In this document: positions 1 to 7,949 of the stretch, piece after piece
Layout: each line of letters starts with the position of its first letter
Numbering within the stretch: the stretch's first letter is position 1
Source: an uncultured Bacteroidota bacterium
GTDB lineage: Bacteria > Bacteroidota > Bacteroidia > UKL13-3
Assembly (NCBI GenBank): GCA_903883965.1
Contig: CAISCU010000049.1
Coordinates: 1 to 46,001 of the forward strand
Direction: 5' to 3'
Length of the DNA: 46,001 nt
Program-made: the position numbers and the translations under genes
Notes under the pieces: generated by a model
What the model saw: only the letters and a program-made list of their open reading frames with translations
Told to the model about the DNA's origin: nothing
Databases searched by the model: none

Positions 1-19
1 CCGAACGCAAAGCGTTCGG
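1..19 (-). terminator. Hairpin downstream of icd, cut by window edge
   Basis: A perfect 8-bp inverted repeat, CCGAACGC and GCGTTCGG around an AAA loop, lies 33 nt beyond the stop codon of the minus-strand isocitrate dehydrogenase gene. It is placed like an intrinsic terminator for that gene. The T tract expected on the minus strand would fall outside the window, so this cannot be confirmed. The GCAAAGC core recurs in the terminator near 13.24 kb. Confidence 0.45.
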
Positions 20-52
20 CGACTCTTGTTTATAGTACTAACCTCATTTTAC

Positions 53-1513
53 TTATTGCCCTTGAGCCAATGTAAAACCAGCTTTATCGTCAAAATATTT
101 TAGAAATTCAATTGAAGAAAAATTCAATTGTGAAGCCAATTGTTGGGTACATGCTAACAATTCAACCATGTTTGATTCTGCTTCAATGGCTTCTATTCGA
201 GCGGTATATTGATCAACACATTCTGTAAATTTACTGCCAGTTGGCCAAACCTGTGTACCACGGTTGGCAATATTTACCAATTTAAGTGTTGCAGGTAATA
301 ATTGCTGAATGCGTTCAGCCAATTGGTAAGCCAATAAATCTGTTTCAATAAATAAATCCATACCAACCAATTTTTCTACTCCTTGTCCATGTTTGCCTAA
401 CATCATTTTTTGGTCTGATGGTGCTACTGGTTTTTCAAAAGTTGAAAGTACTTTGCTTTCTCTTGCTGCATGATTGGCTGGCGCTTTACCTAAATTGTCT
501 ATGATAGTTTGAGTAAAAGCTTGGGTACTGAGAGAAGGAATACTCTTGTCTCCAAAATCACCCGTGTGAGAACCTTGTTCTAAAGTGTACAATAAGGCAT
601 TTTCTATGAGGTTTGCTTGCTCCATCAAACCCAAGTAACGCAATAACATTAAACCACTTAATAACAATGCTGTAGGGTTGGCTAAATTCTTTCCGGTAAT
701 ATCAGGTGCAGTACCATGAACGGCTTCAAAAATAGAAATGTGTTCCCCAATGTTTGCTGAAGGCGCAAACCCCAAGCCCCCTACCAATCCGGCACATAAA
801 TCACTCATGATATCGCCTTGTAAATTGGTTAATACAACTATTTGAAACTGCTGTGGATAGGCCACCAATTTCATGGCCAAATCATCTACAATGATATCAT
901 TGGCTTCAATTTCAGGATATTCTTTGGCTATTTCATAAAAAGTTTCAAGGAACAAACCATCGGTCATTTTCATGATATTGGCTTTGTGGGCACAAGTTAC
1001 TTTGGTAAATCCTTCTTTTTTGGCCATTTCAAATGCAAAACGATGCACTTGTAAGCTACCCGGCCTGCTGATATATCTTCTGCAAAGTGCAACATCTGGT
1101 GAAAGCATGTGTTCTACACCACCATAAGTTCCTTCAATGTTTTCACGAACGATAGTTATATCAATTGGAATACCTGCTTTTGAAAACACAGTATTTACGC
1201 CATTTAATGATTTAAAATGTCTTCTGTTTGCAAATGTACTCCATGTTTTACGAGCCGTAACGTTGATGCTCTTTACCCCTTTTCCTTTAGGTGTTTCCAT
1301 GGGGCCTTTGAATAAAATACCCAATTCCTCAACAGCTTGTTTGGCTGCATCAGTCATACCAGAACGGTGGCCTGCATCATAATACGTTTTGCCCATTTCA
1401 ATATATTGGTAATTGAGTGGAACTGCTGCTGCATTAAAAATCTGAATGACCGCGTCCATAATTTCAGGACCTATACCATCGCCCTTGGCAACTGCAATTT
1501 GTAGTTGATTCAT
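53..1513 (-). CDS. icd: NADP-dependent isocitrate dehydrogenase, long form with C-terminal extension
   Basis: Oxidative decarboxylation of isocitrate to 2-oxoglutarate in the TCA cycle (cytosol). The 486-aa protein has the isocitrate/isopropylmalate dehydrogenase fold. Visible features are the N-terminal KGDGIGPE motif (10-17), the substrate loop SINVTARKTW (82-91), the RENIEGTYGG motif with the probable catalytic Tyr130, Lys177 in HKANIMK, the metal-binding aspartates of NLQGDIMSD (Asp234, Asp238) and the coenzyme loop EAVHGTAPDITGKNLANP (263-280). After about residue 345 there is an extra domain of roughly 140 residues, as in the Thermus/Rickettsia-type enzymes and unlike the E. coli form. 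NADP rather than NAD use is inferred from family. The gene is divergent from the aminotransferase, with its own promoter at 1539-1567. The ATG start sits about 20 nt below the predicted transcription start. Confidence 0.93.
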   Translation of the reverse strand: MNQLQIAVAKGDGIGPEIMDAVIQIFNAAAVPLNYQYIEMGKTYYDAGHRSGMTDAAKQAVEELGILFKGPMETPKGKGVKSINVTARKTWSTFANRRHFKSLNGVNTVFSKAGIPIDITIVRENIEGTYGGVEHMLSPDVALCRRYISRPGSLQVHRFAFEMAKKEGFTKVTCAHKANIMKMTDGLFLETFYEIAKEYPEIEANDIIVDDLAMKLVAYPQQFQIVVLTNLQGDIMSDLCAGLVGGLGFAPSANIGEHISIFEAVHGTAPDITGKNLANPTALLLSGLMLLRYLGLMEQANLIENALLYTLEQGSHTGDFGDKSIPSLSTQAFTQTIIDNLGKAPANHAARESKVLSTFEKPVAPSDQKMMLGKHGQGVEKLVGMDLFIETDLLAYQLAERIQQLLPATLKLVNIANRGTQVWPTGSKFTECVDQYTARIEAIEAESNMVELLACTQQLASQLNFSSIEFLKYFDDKAGFTLAQGQ

Positions 1514-1538
1514 ATCGTTTGTATTCGCTAAACGGGCG

Positions 1539-1567
1539 CAAATATAGGCATTTTAAGTGCAAATCAA
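1539..1567 (-). promoter_or_regulatory. Bacteroidota-type promoter for icd
   Basis: On the minus strand a TTG (-33 type) is followed after 18 nt by TATATTTG, a perfect match to the TAnnTTTG -7 box of Bacteroidota primary-sigma promoters. The predicted start would give a leader of about 20 nt before the icd ATG at 1513. Confidence 0.55.
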
Positions 1568-1596
1568 TTTAAAAACCCAAGCTGATTGGATTGTCT

Positions 1597-1604
1597 TATT
1601 TTTG
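1597..1604 (+). promoter_or_regulatory. TAnnTTTG -7 box for the aminotransferase gene
   Basis: TATTTTTG ends 18 nt before the ATG at 1623. A matching TTG at the -33 distance is not evident. Its position argues that translation starts at 1623 and not at the in-frame GTG at 1557, which lies upstream of the box. Confidence 0.4.
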
Positions 1605-1622
1605 CACTTGATTCGTAGCAAC

Positions 1623-2810
1623 ATGACACCTAAACAAATGTTTTTAACTCATCAGGCTCAAACTACCCATTTTCCTTTGATGATGGAAATGGAAAGAGCA
1701 GATGGAAACTATTTATACGACAAAAACGGTAAGGCTTATCTAGACTTAATTTCAGGTATTTCTGTGAGCCACCTTGGCCATGGAAACGAGAAAGTAAAGG
1801 AAGCCATTAAAGCCCAAGTAGACAAACACATGCACCTGATGGTATATGGTGAATTTATTCAAAATCCGCAAGTTCAATTGTGCAGCAAACTGGCCAGTTT
1901 TCTACCTCCAAAACTGAATTGCACTTACTTGGTAAACTCTGGAGCTGAAGCAACGGATGGGGCTTTGAAACTAGCCAAACGCATTACCAAAAGGAGTAAA
2001 ATGGTTGCTTGTAAACTAGCTTATCATGGCAGTACTCACGCGGCATTGAGTTTAAACAGTGAAGAATATTACAAACAAGCATTTAGACCACTCTTACCTG
2101 GTGTTGAGTTTATAGGGTTCAATGTTTTGGCCGATTTGGATGTCATTACAAGCCAAACAGCCTGCGTCATTACAGAAGTGATTCAAGGCGAGGCTGGATA
2201 TATACCGGCTACACTTGAATTTTTACAATCACTCAGAAAAAAATGTGATGAAACTGGCACCCTACTCATTTTTGATGAAATACAAAGTGGCATGGGCAAA
2301 ACCGGACATTTGTTTGCTTTTGAAAAGTACGGAATTGTTCCAGATATTTTGTTGTTAGGAAAAGCCTTAGGTGCCGGCATGCCTATTGGGGCATTTATTA
2401 GCTCATCTGAACATATGAATTTATTGGCAGATGCACCCATATTAGGTCATATTACCACCTTTGGAGGCCACCCTGTTGTAGCTGCTGCTGCCTTGGCTGG
2501 GATTGAAGAATTGTTTAGATTAAACCTATTAGAAAACGTACAAAAAAAAGAGCAACTTTTTAGAAAGCTGCTCATACATCCGGCTATCAAAAAAATAAGC
2601 GGAACTGGTTTAATGCTTGCCGTTGAATTGGATAATTTTGAAAACAACCTAAAAGTGATACAAGCATGTATGCAAAATGGCTTACTCACTGACTGGTTTT
2701 TGTTTGCCAACAACAAAATCAGAATTGCCCCTCCACTAACCATCACATTTGAAGAAATTGAATTTGCTTCAAATGTGATAGTTGAGCAGTTAAAGGCGGT
2801 ATATGCTTAA
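1623..2810 (+). CDS. Class III PLP aminotransferase (acetylornithine/ornithine aminotransferase-like)
   Basis: A fold-type I aminotransferase of 395 aa that transfers an amino group, probably from an omega-amino donor, to 2-oxoglutarate. Motifs from the ATG at 1623: NSGAEAT (105-111, phosphate cup), VIQGEAG (187-192), FDEIQSGMGKTG (217-228) with the PLP-pyridine Asp218, and LLGKALGAGMP (245-253) with Lys247 as the probable Schiff-base lysine. The open frame extends to a GTG at 1557, but those 22 residues do not resemble the family start and the -7 box lies inside them. No arginine or lysine biosynthesis genes are nearby, so the substrate is undecided. The stop codon overlaps that of the convergent peroxidase gene by 4 bp. 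Confidence 0.85.
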   Translation: MTPKQMFLTHQAQTTHFPLMMEMERADGNYLYDKNGKAYLDLISGISVSHLGHGNEKVKEAIKAQVDKHMHLMVYGEFIQNPQVQLCSKLASFLPPKLNCTYLVNSGAEATDGALKLAKRITKRSKMVACKLAYHGSTHAALSLNSEEYYKQAFRPLLPGVEFIGFNVLADLDVITSQTACVITEVIQGEAGYIPATLEFLQSLRKKCDETGTLLIFDEIQSGMGKTGHLFAFEKYGIVPDILLLGKALGAGMPIGAFISSSEHMNLLADAPILGHITTFGGHPVVAAAALAGIEELFRLNLLENVQKKEQLFRKLLIHPAIKKISGTGLMLAVELDNFENNLKVIQACMQNGLLTDWFLFANNKIRIAPPLTITFEEIEFASNVIVEQLKAVYA

Positions 2811-3871
2811 TTGAAACTGGCCAATTCTTTTGGCGCTGTTTTGTATTCTTGAGGAATATCTCCTGTGAGTGATTCTAAGAAAGCAACAATACTGTTTACT
2901 TCTGCATCTGTTAGGTCTTTATTTAGCTGGGCTTTTGCCATCACCCTTACGGCTTTAGGTAATTCATTTACAGAACCATCGTGGAAATAAGGATAAGTCT
3001 TGGCAATGTTTCTAAGAGAGGGTACTTTAAATACATCTTTATCTGATTCTTGTTTGGTTAACGCCATTTTACCCATATCTGTGTTTTTGCTCCCTGTTAA
3101 TGGGTGATAATCGTTGATTAATCCAAATTTCATGAATTGAGTTCCACCTAACAATGCCCCATTGTGACAAGCTGTACAACCTGCATTGACAAAAGATTTC
3201 AAACCTTGCTTTTCTTCGTCGTTTAAAGCCTCTTGGTTACCTTTTAAATAATCGTCAAATTTGGATGGGGTGATCAAGGTTCTTTCGAATGCTGCAATAG
3301 CTTTGGTCATGTTGTCGTAGGTAATGGCTTGTTTATCGTTTGGAAATGCTGCTTTGAACGCTTGTTGGTAGCCCGGTATTTTAGCCAATCTTTCAACACA
3401 GAATTTTTTATCAGGTAATGCCATCTCAGCTGGATTTAAAACAGGCATACCGGCCTGCTCTTCCACATCTTTAGCTCTTCCGTCCCAGAATTGAGCAATG
3501 TGCAATGCCGCATTTAACACAGTTGGCGAGTTGCGGTCACCATTTTTACCCGCGTCTCCTGTTGATGTAGCTTTGTTGTCTACACCGTAAGTTGCCAAAT
3601 TGTGGCATGAATTACAACTGTTATTACCCGTTTTTGAAAGACGTGTATCAAAGTATAACACTCTGCCTAACAACACTTTTTCATTGCTAATGGGATTGTC
3701 TACATTTTCAGCAGTTGTAGGCAATGTTTTAAATAAGCCTTGCGCTTGAGTTTGAAGATTGTTTTGTTCTTCGAGGCTCATAGAAGCCGAAGATTTAGAC
3801 TGATTGTTGTCTGAACAAGCAACCCAAACCACTGTCATGGCTGTAAATAGAATGAGGATTGTTTTTTTCAT
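2807..3871 (-). CDS. Di-haem cytochrome c peroxidase (CcpA/MauG family), lipoprotein
   Basis: Periplasmic or outer-membrane-anchored peroxidase that reduces H2O2 with electrons from c-type cytochromes. The 354-aa protein begins with a lipoprotein signal ending VWVAC (Cys19). It has exactly two haem-attachment motifs, CNSCH (86-90) and CTACH (232-236), spaced as in di-haem CcpA/MauG proteins. SPTVLNAALHIAQFWDGRA (115-133) and SLRNIAKTYPYFHDG (285-299) are typical of the family. The gene is monocistronic and converges on the aminotransferase, sharing the 4-bp TTAA that contains both stop codons. MauG-like cofactor maturation is an alternative role, but no substrate amine dehydrogenase is present. 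Confidence 0.9.
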   Translation of the reverse strand: MKKTILILFTAMTVVWVACSDNNQSKSSASMSLEEQNNLQTQAQGLFKTLPTTAENVDNPISNEKVLLGRVLYFDTRLSKTGNNSCNSCHNLATYGVDNKATSTGDAGKNGDRNSPTVLNAALHIAQFWDGRAKDVEEQAGMPVLNPAEMALPDKKFCVERLAKIPGYQQAFKAAFPNDKQAITYDNMTKAIAAFERTLITPSKFDDYLKGNQEALNDEEKQGLKSFVNAGCTACHNGALLGGTQFMKFGLINDYHPLTGSKNTDMGKMALTKQESDKDVFKVPSLRNIAKTYPYFHDGSVNELPKAVRVMAKAQLNKDLTDAEVNSIVAFLESLTGDIPQEYKTAPKELASFN

Positions 3872-3961
3872 CTTTTCAAAAATTTATTTACAATCTAACC
3901 CATTTGAAGCAAAAATGTTTTCAAGCATTTTTGATTTAGTGCAAAAATGAACTCCAAACAT

Positions 3962-3977
3962 TGGCACGGGCTTTGGA
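3962..3977 (+). promoter_or_regulatory. Possible sigma-54 (-24/-12) promoter
   Basis: TGGCAC, five bases, then TTGG matches the sigma-54 consensus TGGCAC-N5-TTGC at every fixed position except the last C of the -12 element. It faces the receiver-like gene and ECF operon, about 100 nt before the ATG at 4078. One mismatch falls in the critical GC dinucleotide, and no RpoN or enhancer-binding protein is in the window. The rest of the 206-bp gap (3872-4077) shows nothing else recognisable. Confidence 0.22.
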
Positions 3978-4077
3978 AATACTAGTTGGAATTAAGCACT
4001 TAAAATCACACAACTGTCTGATTTTCTATGCTTAAAATTATTTTTAAAAGAGTAATCATGGTTCAATTTCAGAAAAT

Positions 4078-4479
4078 ATGAAGTCATTTTGGGAAATCAG
4101 GATTTTGCTAGCAGAATCAAACGAGCAGAGAATTAGAAATATTGAGCAGGCTTTTTCAAAAAGTCGCTTGAAACATTTTCTAAGATGGGTAAGAACCAAA
4201 GAAGATATTGACTTTGAGTTGCGGTTCAACCCACCTGATTTGCTTTTGTGCGGCAGGTATTTAAACCAAACCAATGCCTCCGAAATGATGCGCATGCTAG
4301 ATAACTACCAATTATCTATTCCGTGCATAGTAGTTTGCAAGCAAAGAGAGCCTGTAATGGATACCCAATTGGCTATAGCTGGTGTATATGAAATTTTTGA
4401 AGACACTGAATTGCCACTTGTCATACGTGAAATTGGATTCATTCAGGAACAATTACTCGAAATTAAAAACGTAGTTTAA
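4078..4479 (+). CDS. Degenerate response-regulator receiver-like protein
   Basis: A stand-alone 133-aa protein whose layout resembles a CheY-like receiver. RILLAESNEQRIRNIEQAF (8-26) corresponds to beta1/alpha1, PDLLLCGRYL (53-62) to beta3 and IPCIVVCKQ (81-89) to beta4. The phosphorylation residues appear to be gone: the position of the phospho-acceptor Asp is about Gly59, the beta4 Thr is Cys87, and the conserved beta5 Lys is replaced by an acid near 108-109. It would therefore work without phosphorylation, for example as a protein-binding module. It lies 42 nt upstream of the ECF sigma gene on the same strand and may be co-transcribed. There is no output domain. The family assignment rests on pattern alone. 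Confidence 0.55.
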   Translation: MKSFWEIRILLAESNEQRIRNIEQAFSKSRLKHFLRWVRTKEDIDFELRFNPPDLLLCGRYLNQTNASEMMRMLDNYQLSIPCIVVCKQREPVMDTQLAIAGVYEIFEDTELPLVIREIGFIQEQLLEIKNVV

Positions 4480-4521
4480 TTAAAGATAGATTAAACCCTT
4501 TTTGCAAATGCGTATCTTAGA

Positions 4522-5094
4522 ATGCAGATGCAAAACCATTTGAGTGCAAAAGAAGAAGCAGCATTGATAAAAATGTTCAAGGACAAAGCTACCAAACAGG
4601 AAGCTTTTGTAACTTGTATCAATTGTTTTCAACAAAAAACTTATTGGCATATTCGCAGAATTGTTATTGGACATGAAGATGCTGATGACGTGCTTCAAAA
4701 TACTTTTATAAAAGTTTGGGAAAATGTATCCAATTTCAGGGCTGAAAGTAAGTTGTCGACTTGGATATATACCATTGCAACCAATGAAGCCTTGCAATTC
4801 CTAAAAAAACAAAAGAAAAACAGTTTTGTGTCGATTGAGCACATTCATGATAGTCTTTCTCAGAACTTAAAAACAGATCCTTATTTTAATGGAAACCATT
4901 TGCAATTGATTTTGCAAGAAGCCATCTTGACCTTGCCCGAGAAACAAAGATTGGTTTTTAACATGAAATATTTTGACGAAATGAAATATGAAGAAATTGC
5001 CTCCATTTTAGGGACCAGTGTGGGTGGTTTAAAAGCGTCTTACCACCATGCAGTAAATAAGGTTGAAAAACATGTCAAAAAGAAAATAAGTTGA
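4522..5094 (+). CDS. ECF-type RNA polymerase sigma factor
   Basis: Alternative sigma factor of 190 aa with only regions 2 and 4. Region 2 includes the DADDVLQNTFIKVWENVSNF stretch (core binding and -10 recognition) followed by KLSTWIYTIATNEAL. Region 4 begins LPEKQRLVFNMKYFDEMKYEEIA and contains the helix-turn-helix ASILGTSVGGLKASYHHAV. It should redirect polymerase to a stress or envelope regulon. ATGs at 4522 and 4528 are both possible starts. The next gene starts 5 nt after the stop, so the two are translationally linked, and that gene has the layout of an anti-sigma partner. Confidence 0.9.
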   Translation: MQMQNHLSAKEEAALIKMFKDKATKQEAFVTCINCFQQKTYWHIRRIVIGHEDADDVLQNTFIKVWENVSNFRAESKLSTWIYTIATNEALQFLKKQKKNSFVSIEHIHDSLSQNLKTDPYFNGNHLQLILQEAILTLPEKQRLVFNMKYFDEMKYEEIASILGTSVGGLKASYHHAVNKVEKHVKKKIS

Positions 5095-5099
5095 GGGAG

Positions 5100-5603
5100 A
5101 TGAATAAAAACATACACCATATAGAACAACTAAAAGAAAACAATGCTGGTTTTTCTTTACCTGACACTTATTTTTCAGACAGTGCTGATCGCCTAAAATT
5201 GATACCCAACGATGAAATGCCTGAACATTTATTTGAAGCAGGATTTCTAGTACCCCCAACCTATTTTAGTAACAATAAAAAGCAACTGATTGAAAGGGTA
5301 AACAAAAAGAACAAACAGATTAAAATCTTTAAAATAACGGCTGTTTCAGGAATTGCAGCGGTTTTATTAGCTATTTTGGGATTGAATTTTTGGCCATCAA
5401 AACCAATTTCAAAAGTGGAATTAGATTTTAACCAACTTACAGATGCAGAAATTATTGAGCATTTGAGTAAGGAAGACATGAACGAAAATCTATTGTGTGA
5501 GGCTGGATGGTGTCAAGAATTAAACGACTTAAATAAATCCAATGAAACAGAAAAATACTTATTGGAATCGGATCATTTAGACTATTTAAAAGAATCAATT
5601 TAA
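5100..5603 (+). CDS. Single-TM protein, probable anti-sigma partner of the ECF factor
   Basis: A 167-aa protein not recognised by name. From the ATG at 5100 it has a cytoplasmic N-terminal part of about 75 residues, one transmembrane helix (about 78-97, ITAVSGIAAVLLAILGLNF) and an acidic C-terminal part of about 70 residues, presumably periplasmic. This is the layout of membrane anti-sigma factors, though no ZAS zinc motif is visible. The N-terminal part holds a 10-residue motif twice, AGFSLPDTYF (16-25) and AGFLVPPTYF (47-56). The frame is open from a TTG at 5091 overlapping the sigma stop, but the ATG is the more likely start. The role is inferred from gene order. Confidence 0.7.
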   Translation: MNKNIHHIEQLKENNAGFSLPDTYFSDSADRLKLIPNDEMPEHLFEAGFLVPPTYFSNNKKQLIERVNKKNKQIKIFKITAVSGIAAVLLAILGLNFWPSKPISKVELDFNQLTDAEIIEHLSKEDMNENLLCEAGWCQELNDLNKSNETEKYLLESDHLDYLKESI

Positions 5604-5612
5604 AAAGTAATT

Positions 5613-6050
5613 ATGAAAAAATTAACTGCCTTGTTTTTACTCTTTGGACTTGGGATAGCCCCACTATTAGCTCAAAAAAATAACAGAGATAAAATAGAAA
5701 GTTTAAAAGTAGGATTTATCTCAACTCAACTCAACTTGAGTTCGGAGGAAGCTGAACGTTTTTGGCCTGTTTACAATAAATTCAATGATGAACAAGTTAA
5801 ATTAAAACGCAATGCCAAGTTGAGCATATTGGATGAAATAGAGGATATGAATGCTTTGGGTGCAAGTGATGCCGAAAAATACCTTCAAGAGATGATTCAA
5901 TTTAAATACAATGAGGCTGAACTCATCAAACGATATAGCCTAGAATTTAAAAGGGTTTTACCGGTTCAAAAAGTTGTTATGCTTTTTAAAGCAGAAAACA
6001 ATTTTAAAAAAGAATTACTGAAACAACTCAAAGAACGCAATAAAAAATAA
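5613..6050 (+). CDS. Exported CpxP/Spy-like small helical protein of the ECF operon
   Basis: A 145-aa protein with a cleavable signal peptide (MKKLTALFLLFGLGIAPLLA, then QK) and an all-helical charged mature part. SLKVGFISTQLNLSSEEAER followed by FWPVYNKFNDEQ resembles the LTxxQ-type helical proteins (CpxP/Spy-like) found after ECF sigma genes in Bacteroidota. It starts 9 nt after the TM protein, giving an ECF, TM protein, periplasmic protein operon. By analogy it could be a periplasmic chaperone or sensor that feeds back on the system; that role is inference. The sequence is very Lys/Glu rich and has no cysteines. Confidence 0.7.
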   Translation: MKKLTALFLLFGLGIAPLLAQKNNRDKIESLKVGFISTQLNLSSEEAERFWPVYNKFNDEQVKLKRNAKLSILDEIEDMNALGASDAEKYLQEMIQFKYNEAELIKRYSLEFKRVLPVQKVVMLFKAENNFKKELLKQLKERNKK

Positions 6051-6117
6051 CGCTCATTTAAGATAAGAATCATTTTTTTTATGTGTGCCAAAAGCAGGCA
6101 TGTTTGTAAATTGCGGC

Positions 6118-7401
6118 ATGAAAAAAATGACCCGGTTTACAACAGCTCTTGAAGCAGCCAAACTGATTCAATCCAATACACGTATTTTCGTACATGGGAG
6201 TGCAGCAACACCCATTCAACTGATGCATGCTATTCTTAACAGAAAATCTGAATTAAAAGGTGTTGAGTTGGTAAGTATAAGTACCCTTGGTATGGATTTA
6301 AATGCCCAAGAATTGGCTGGTCATTTTTATATCAATTCATTGTTTGTTTCTGATTCGGTAAGGGCTGCAGTGAACTCGAGCCGTGGAGACTATGTACCCG
6401 TTTTCTTAAGTGAAATTCCAAAATTATTCAATGAAGGTTTTTTACAATTGGATGTTGCATTGATTCATGTATCTCAACCAGACAAACATGGTTATGTGAG
6501 TTTGGGCACTTCTGTTGATATTGCAAAAGCCGCTGTTGCAAATGCGAAGCTCATTATTGCACAAATCAACCCCAATATGCCAAGAACCCATGGCGATGCG
6601 TTTATGCCGTTAGATATGATTGATTATGCCGTTGAAGTTGATGATGCATTGCCCGAGGTAAATTATGACGATGGGTCAGATGAAGTGTGTGCATTGATTG
6701 GGAAAAATGTGGCAGAATTGATAGAGGATGGAGCCACCTTACAAATGGGAATTGGTAACATTCCAAACAATGTTTTAAAAAACTTAAACAACCACAGAGA
6801 TTTAGGACTGCATACAGAAATGTTTTCAGATGGGGCAATTTCATTGATTCAAAATGGAAACATCAACAATAAATTTAAAAAAGTGGTGCCCGGATATTGT
6901 GTTACAGGATTTATGATAGGTAGTAAAAGGTTGTACGACTTTATTGACGACAACCCAATTGTTAAATGCATGGATATTTCTTATGTAAACGACCCAAGAA
7001 TAATCAGTATGAATCCGAAAGTAACTGCAATAAACAGTGCCATTGAAATTGATATTACAGGGCAAGTTTGTGCGGATTCTATTGGCACCTACCAGTACTC
7101 AGGAATTGGCGGTCAAATGGATTTTATTAGAGGAGCAGCCCTTTCACAAGGTGGAAAGCCCATTATTGCAATGCCATCAAGAACCGGAAAAGGCATTTCT
7201 AGGATAGTACCCATGATTAAACCTGGTGGAGGCATTGTTACCACACGCGGGCATATACATTGGGTAGTGACAGAATATGGTGCGGTAAATTTATTTGGTA
7301 AAAACATGGAGCAAAGGGCTTTATTGCTCAACAGCATCGCACACCCTAATGACAGGGAATTATTAGAAAAAGCAACTTTTGAAAGATTTGAGAAGAATTA
7401 A
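6118..7401 (+). CDS. Acetyl-CoA hydrolase/CoA-transferase (4-hydroxybutyrate CoA-transferase-like)
   Basis: Transfers CoA between acyl-CoA and a carboxylate, or hydrolyses acetyl-CoA, through a glutamyl-CoA thioester. The 427-aa protein has the two-domain layout of the AcH/CoA-transferase family. HGYVSLGTSVD lies in the N-terminal domain. GIGNIPNNV (211-219) and LHTEMFSDGA (231-240, probable catalytic Glu234) are in the catalytic domain, with GGQMDFIRGA and HWVVTEYGAVNLFGK near the end. The frame opens at a GTG at 6085, but the ATG at 6118 gives the family-like beginning (FTTALEAAKLIQSN). CATGTTTG just upstream is a 7/8 match to the -7 box. The stop overlaps that of the convergent GNAT gene by 4 bp. 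No butyrate or succinate pathway partner is adjacent. Confidence 0.85.
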   Translation: MKKMTRFTTALEAAKLIQSNTRIFVHGSAATPIQLMHAILNRKSELKGVELVSISTLGMDLNAQELAGHFYINSLFVSDSVRAAVNSSRGDYVPVFLSEIPKLFNEGFLQLDVALIHVSQPDKHGYVSLGTSVDIAKAAVANAKLIIAQINPNMPRTHGDAFMPLDMIDYAVEVDDALPEVNYDDGSDEVCALIGKNVAELIEDGATLQMGIGNIPNNVLKNLNNHRDLGLHTEMFSDGAISLIQNGNINNKFKKVVPGYCVTGFMIGSKRLYDFIDDNPIVKCMDISYVNDPRIISMNPKVTAINSAIEIDITGQVCADSIGTYQYSGIGGQMDFIRGAALSQGGKPIIAMPSRTGKGISRIVPMIKPGGGIVTTRGHIHWVVTEYGAVNLFGKNMEQRALLLNSIAHPNDRELLEKATFERFEKN

Positions 7402-7928
7402 TTTCTGAGGTCTTTAACCATGATAAAATCATCGCACTCAGTTTGGCCTAATTTGAATTTTCGGGTTGAGATGGTTTTGAACCCAAATTTTTCATAAAAC
7501 GCTATGGCTGTTTTGTTTTCTTGCCAAACTCCTAGGCTTAACCATGAATAGCCATTTTTAACCGCTTCATTAATGACATACTGCATGAGTGCTGCACCTA
7601 CTTTCTTCCCTTTAAATTGGCTGCGCACATATATTTTCTCTAGCTCGAGCGCTTTACCAATGAGGCCGTCAATATTGCTGTCCTTAATTAATTTCACATA
7701 ACCTGCATCCTGAAAATCAAAATAGGCAACCGCGTATTGCACATTCGATTTTTTTAGATTTCCCTTGATGGCTTCTAATTGGTATGTTTCCTGAATATAT
7801 TGCTGTAAATCTTTTGCAGGATGCGTTTGAGAGAATGCTTCTTCAAAAGTACTGGCACCCAATTCTGCAAGCAGAGCCACATGCTTTTCAGCACAAGGAA
7901 CTAATCTGACTTGTTGGGTTTGTAGCAT
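7398..7928 (-). CDS. GNAT family N-acetyltransferase
   Basis: Acetyl-CoA-dependent N-acetyltransferase of 176 aa; the acceptor is unknown. The acetyl-CoA pyrophosphate loop is visible in KIYVRSQFKGKKVGAALMQY, followed by a helix (VINEAVKNGY) and the C-terminal WLSLGVWQENKTAIAFYEKFGF motif seen in RimI-like and spermidine-type acetyltransferases. The reading frame extends to a TTG at 7952. The ATG at 7928 is preferred because a perfect TAAATTTG -7 box (7950-7957) lies 21 nt upstream of it and overlaps the TTG. Monocistronic. Confidence 0.85.
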   Translation of the reverse strand: MLQTQQVRLVPCAEKHVALLAELGASTFEEAFSQTHPAKDLQQYIQETYQLEAIKGNLKKSNVQYAVAYFDFQDAGYVKLIKDSNIDGLIGKALELEKIYVRSQFKGKKVGAALMQYVINEAVKNGYSWLSLGVWQENKTAIAFYEKFGFKTISTRKFKLGQTECDDFIMVKDLRN

Positions 7929-7949
7929 CTTTTTAAAAAAATTAGAATC

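Noticed and set aside
1557-1622. N-terminal extension of the aminotransferase from a GTG at 1557
   Set aside because: The extra 22 residues do not resemble the family start, and a -7 box lies inside the stretch, so translation from 1623 is more likely.
2807-3871. MauG (cofactor maturation) as the identity of the di-haem protein
   Set aside because: No methylamine dehydrogenase or other tryptophan-tryptophylquinone substrate gene is nearby; the peroxidase label is the safer one.
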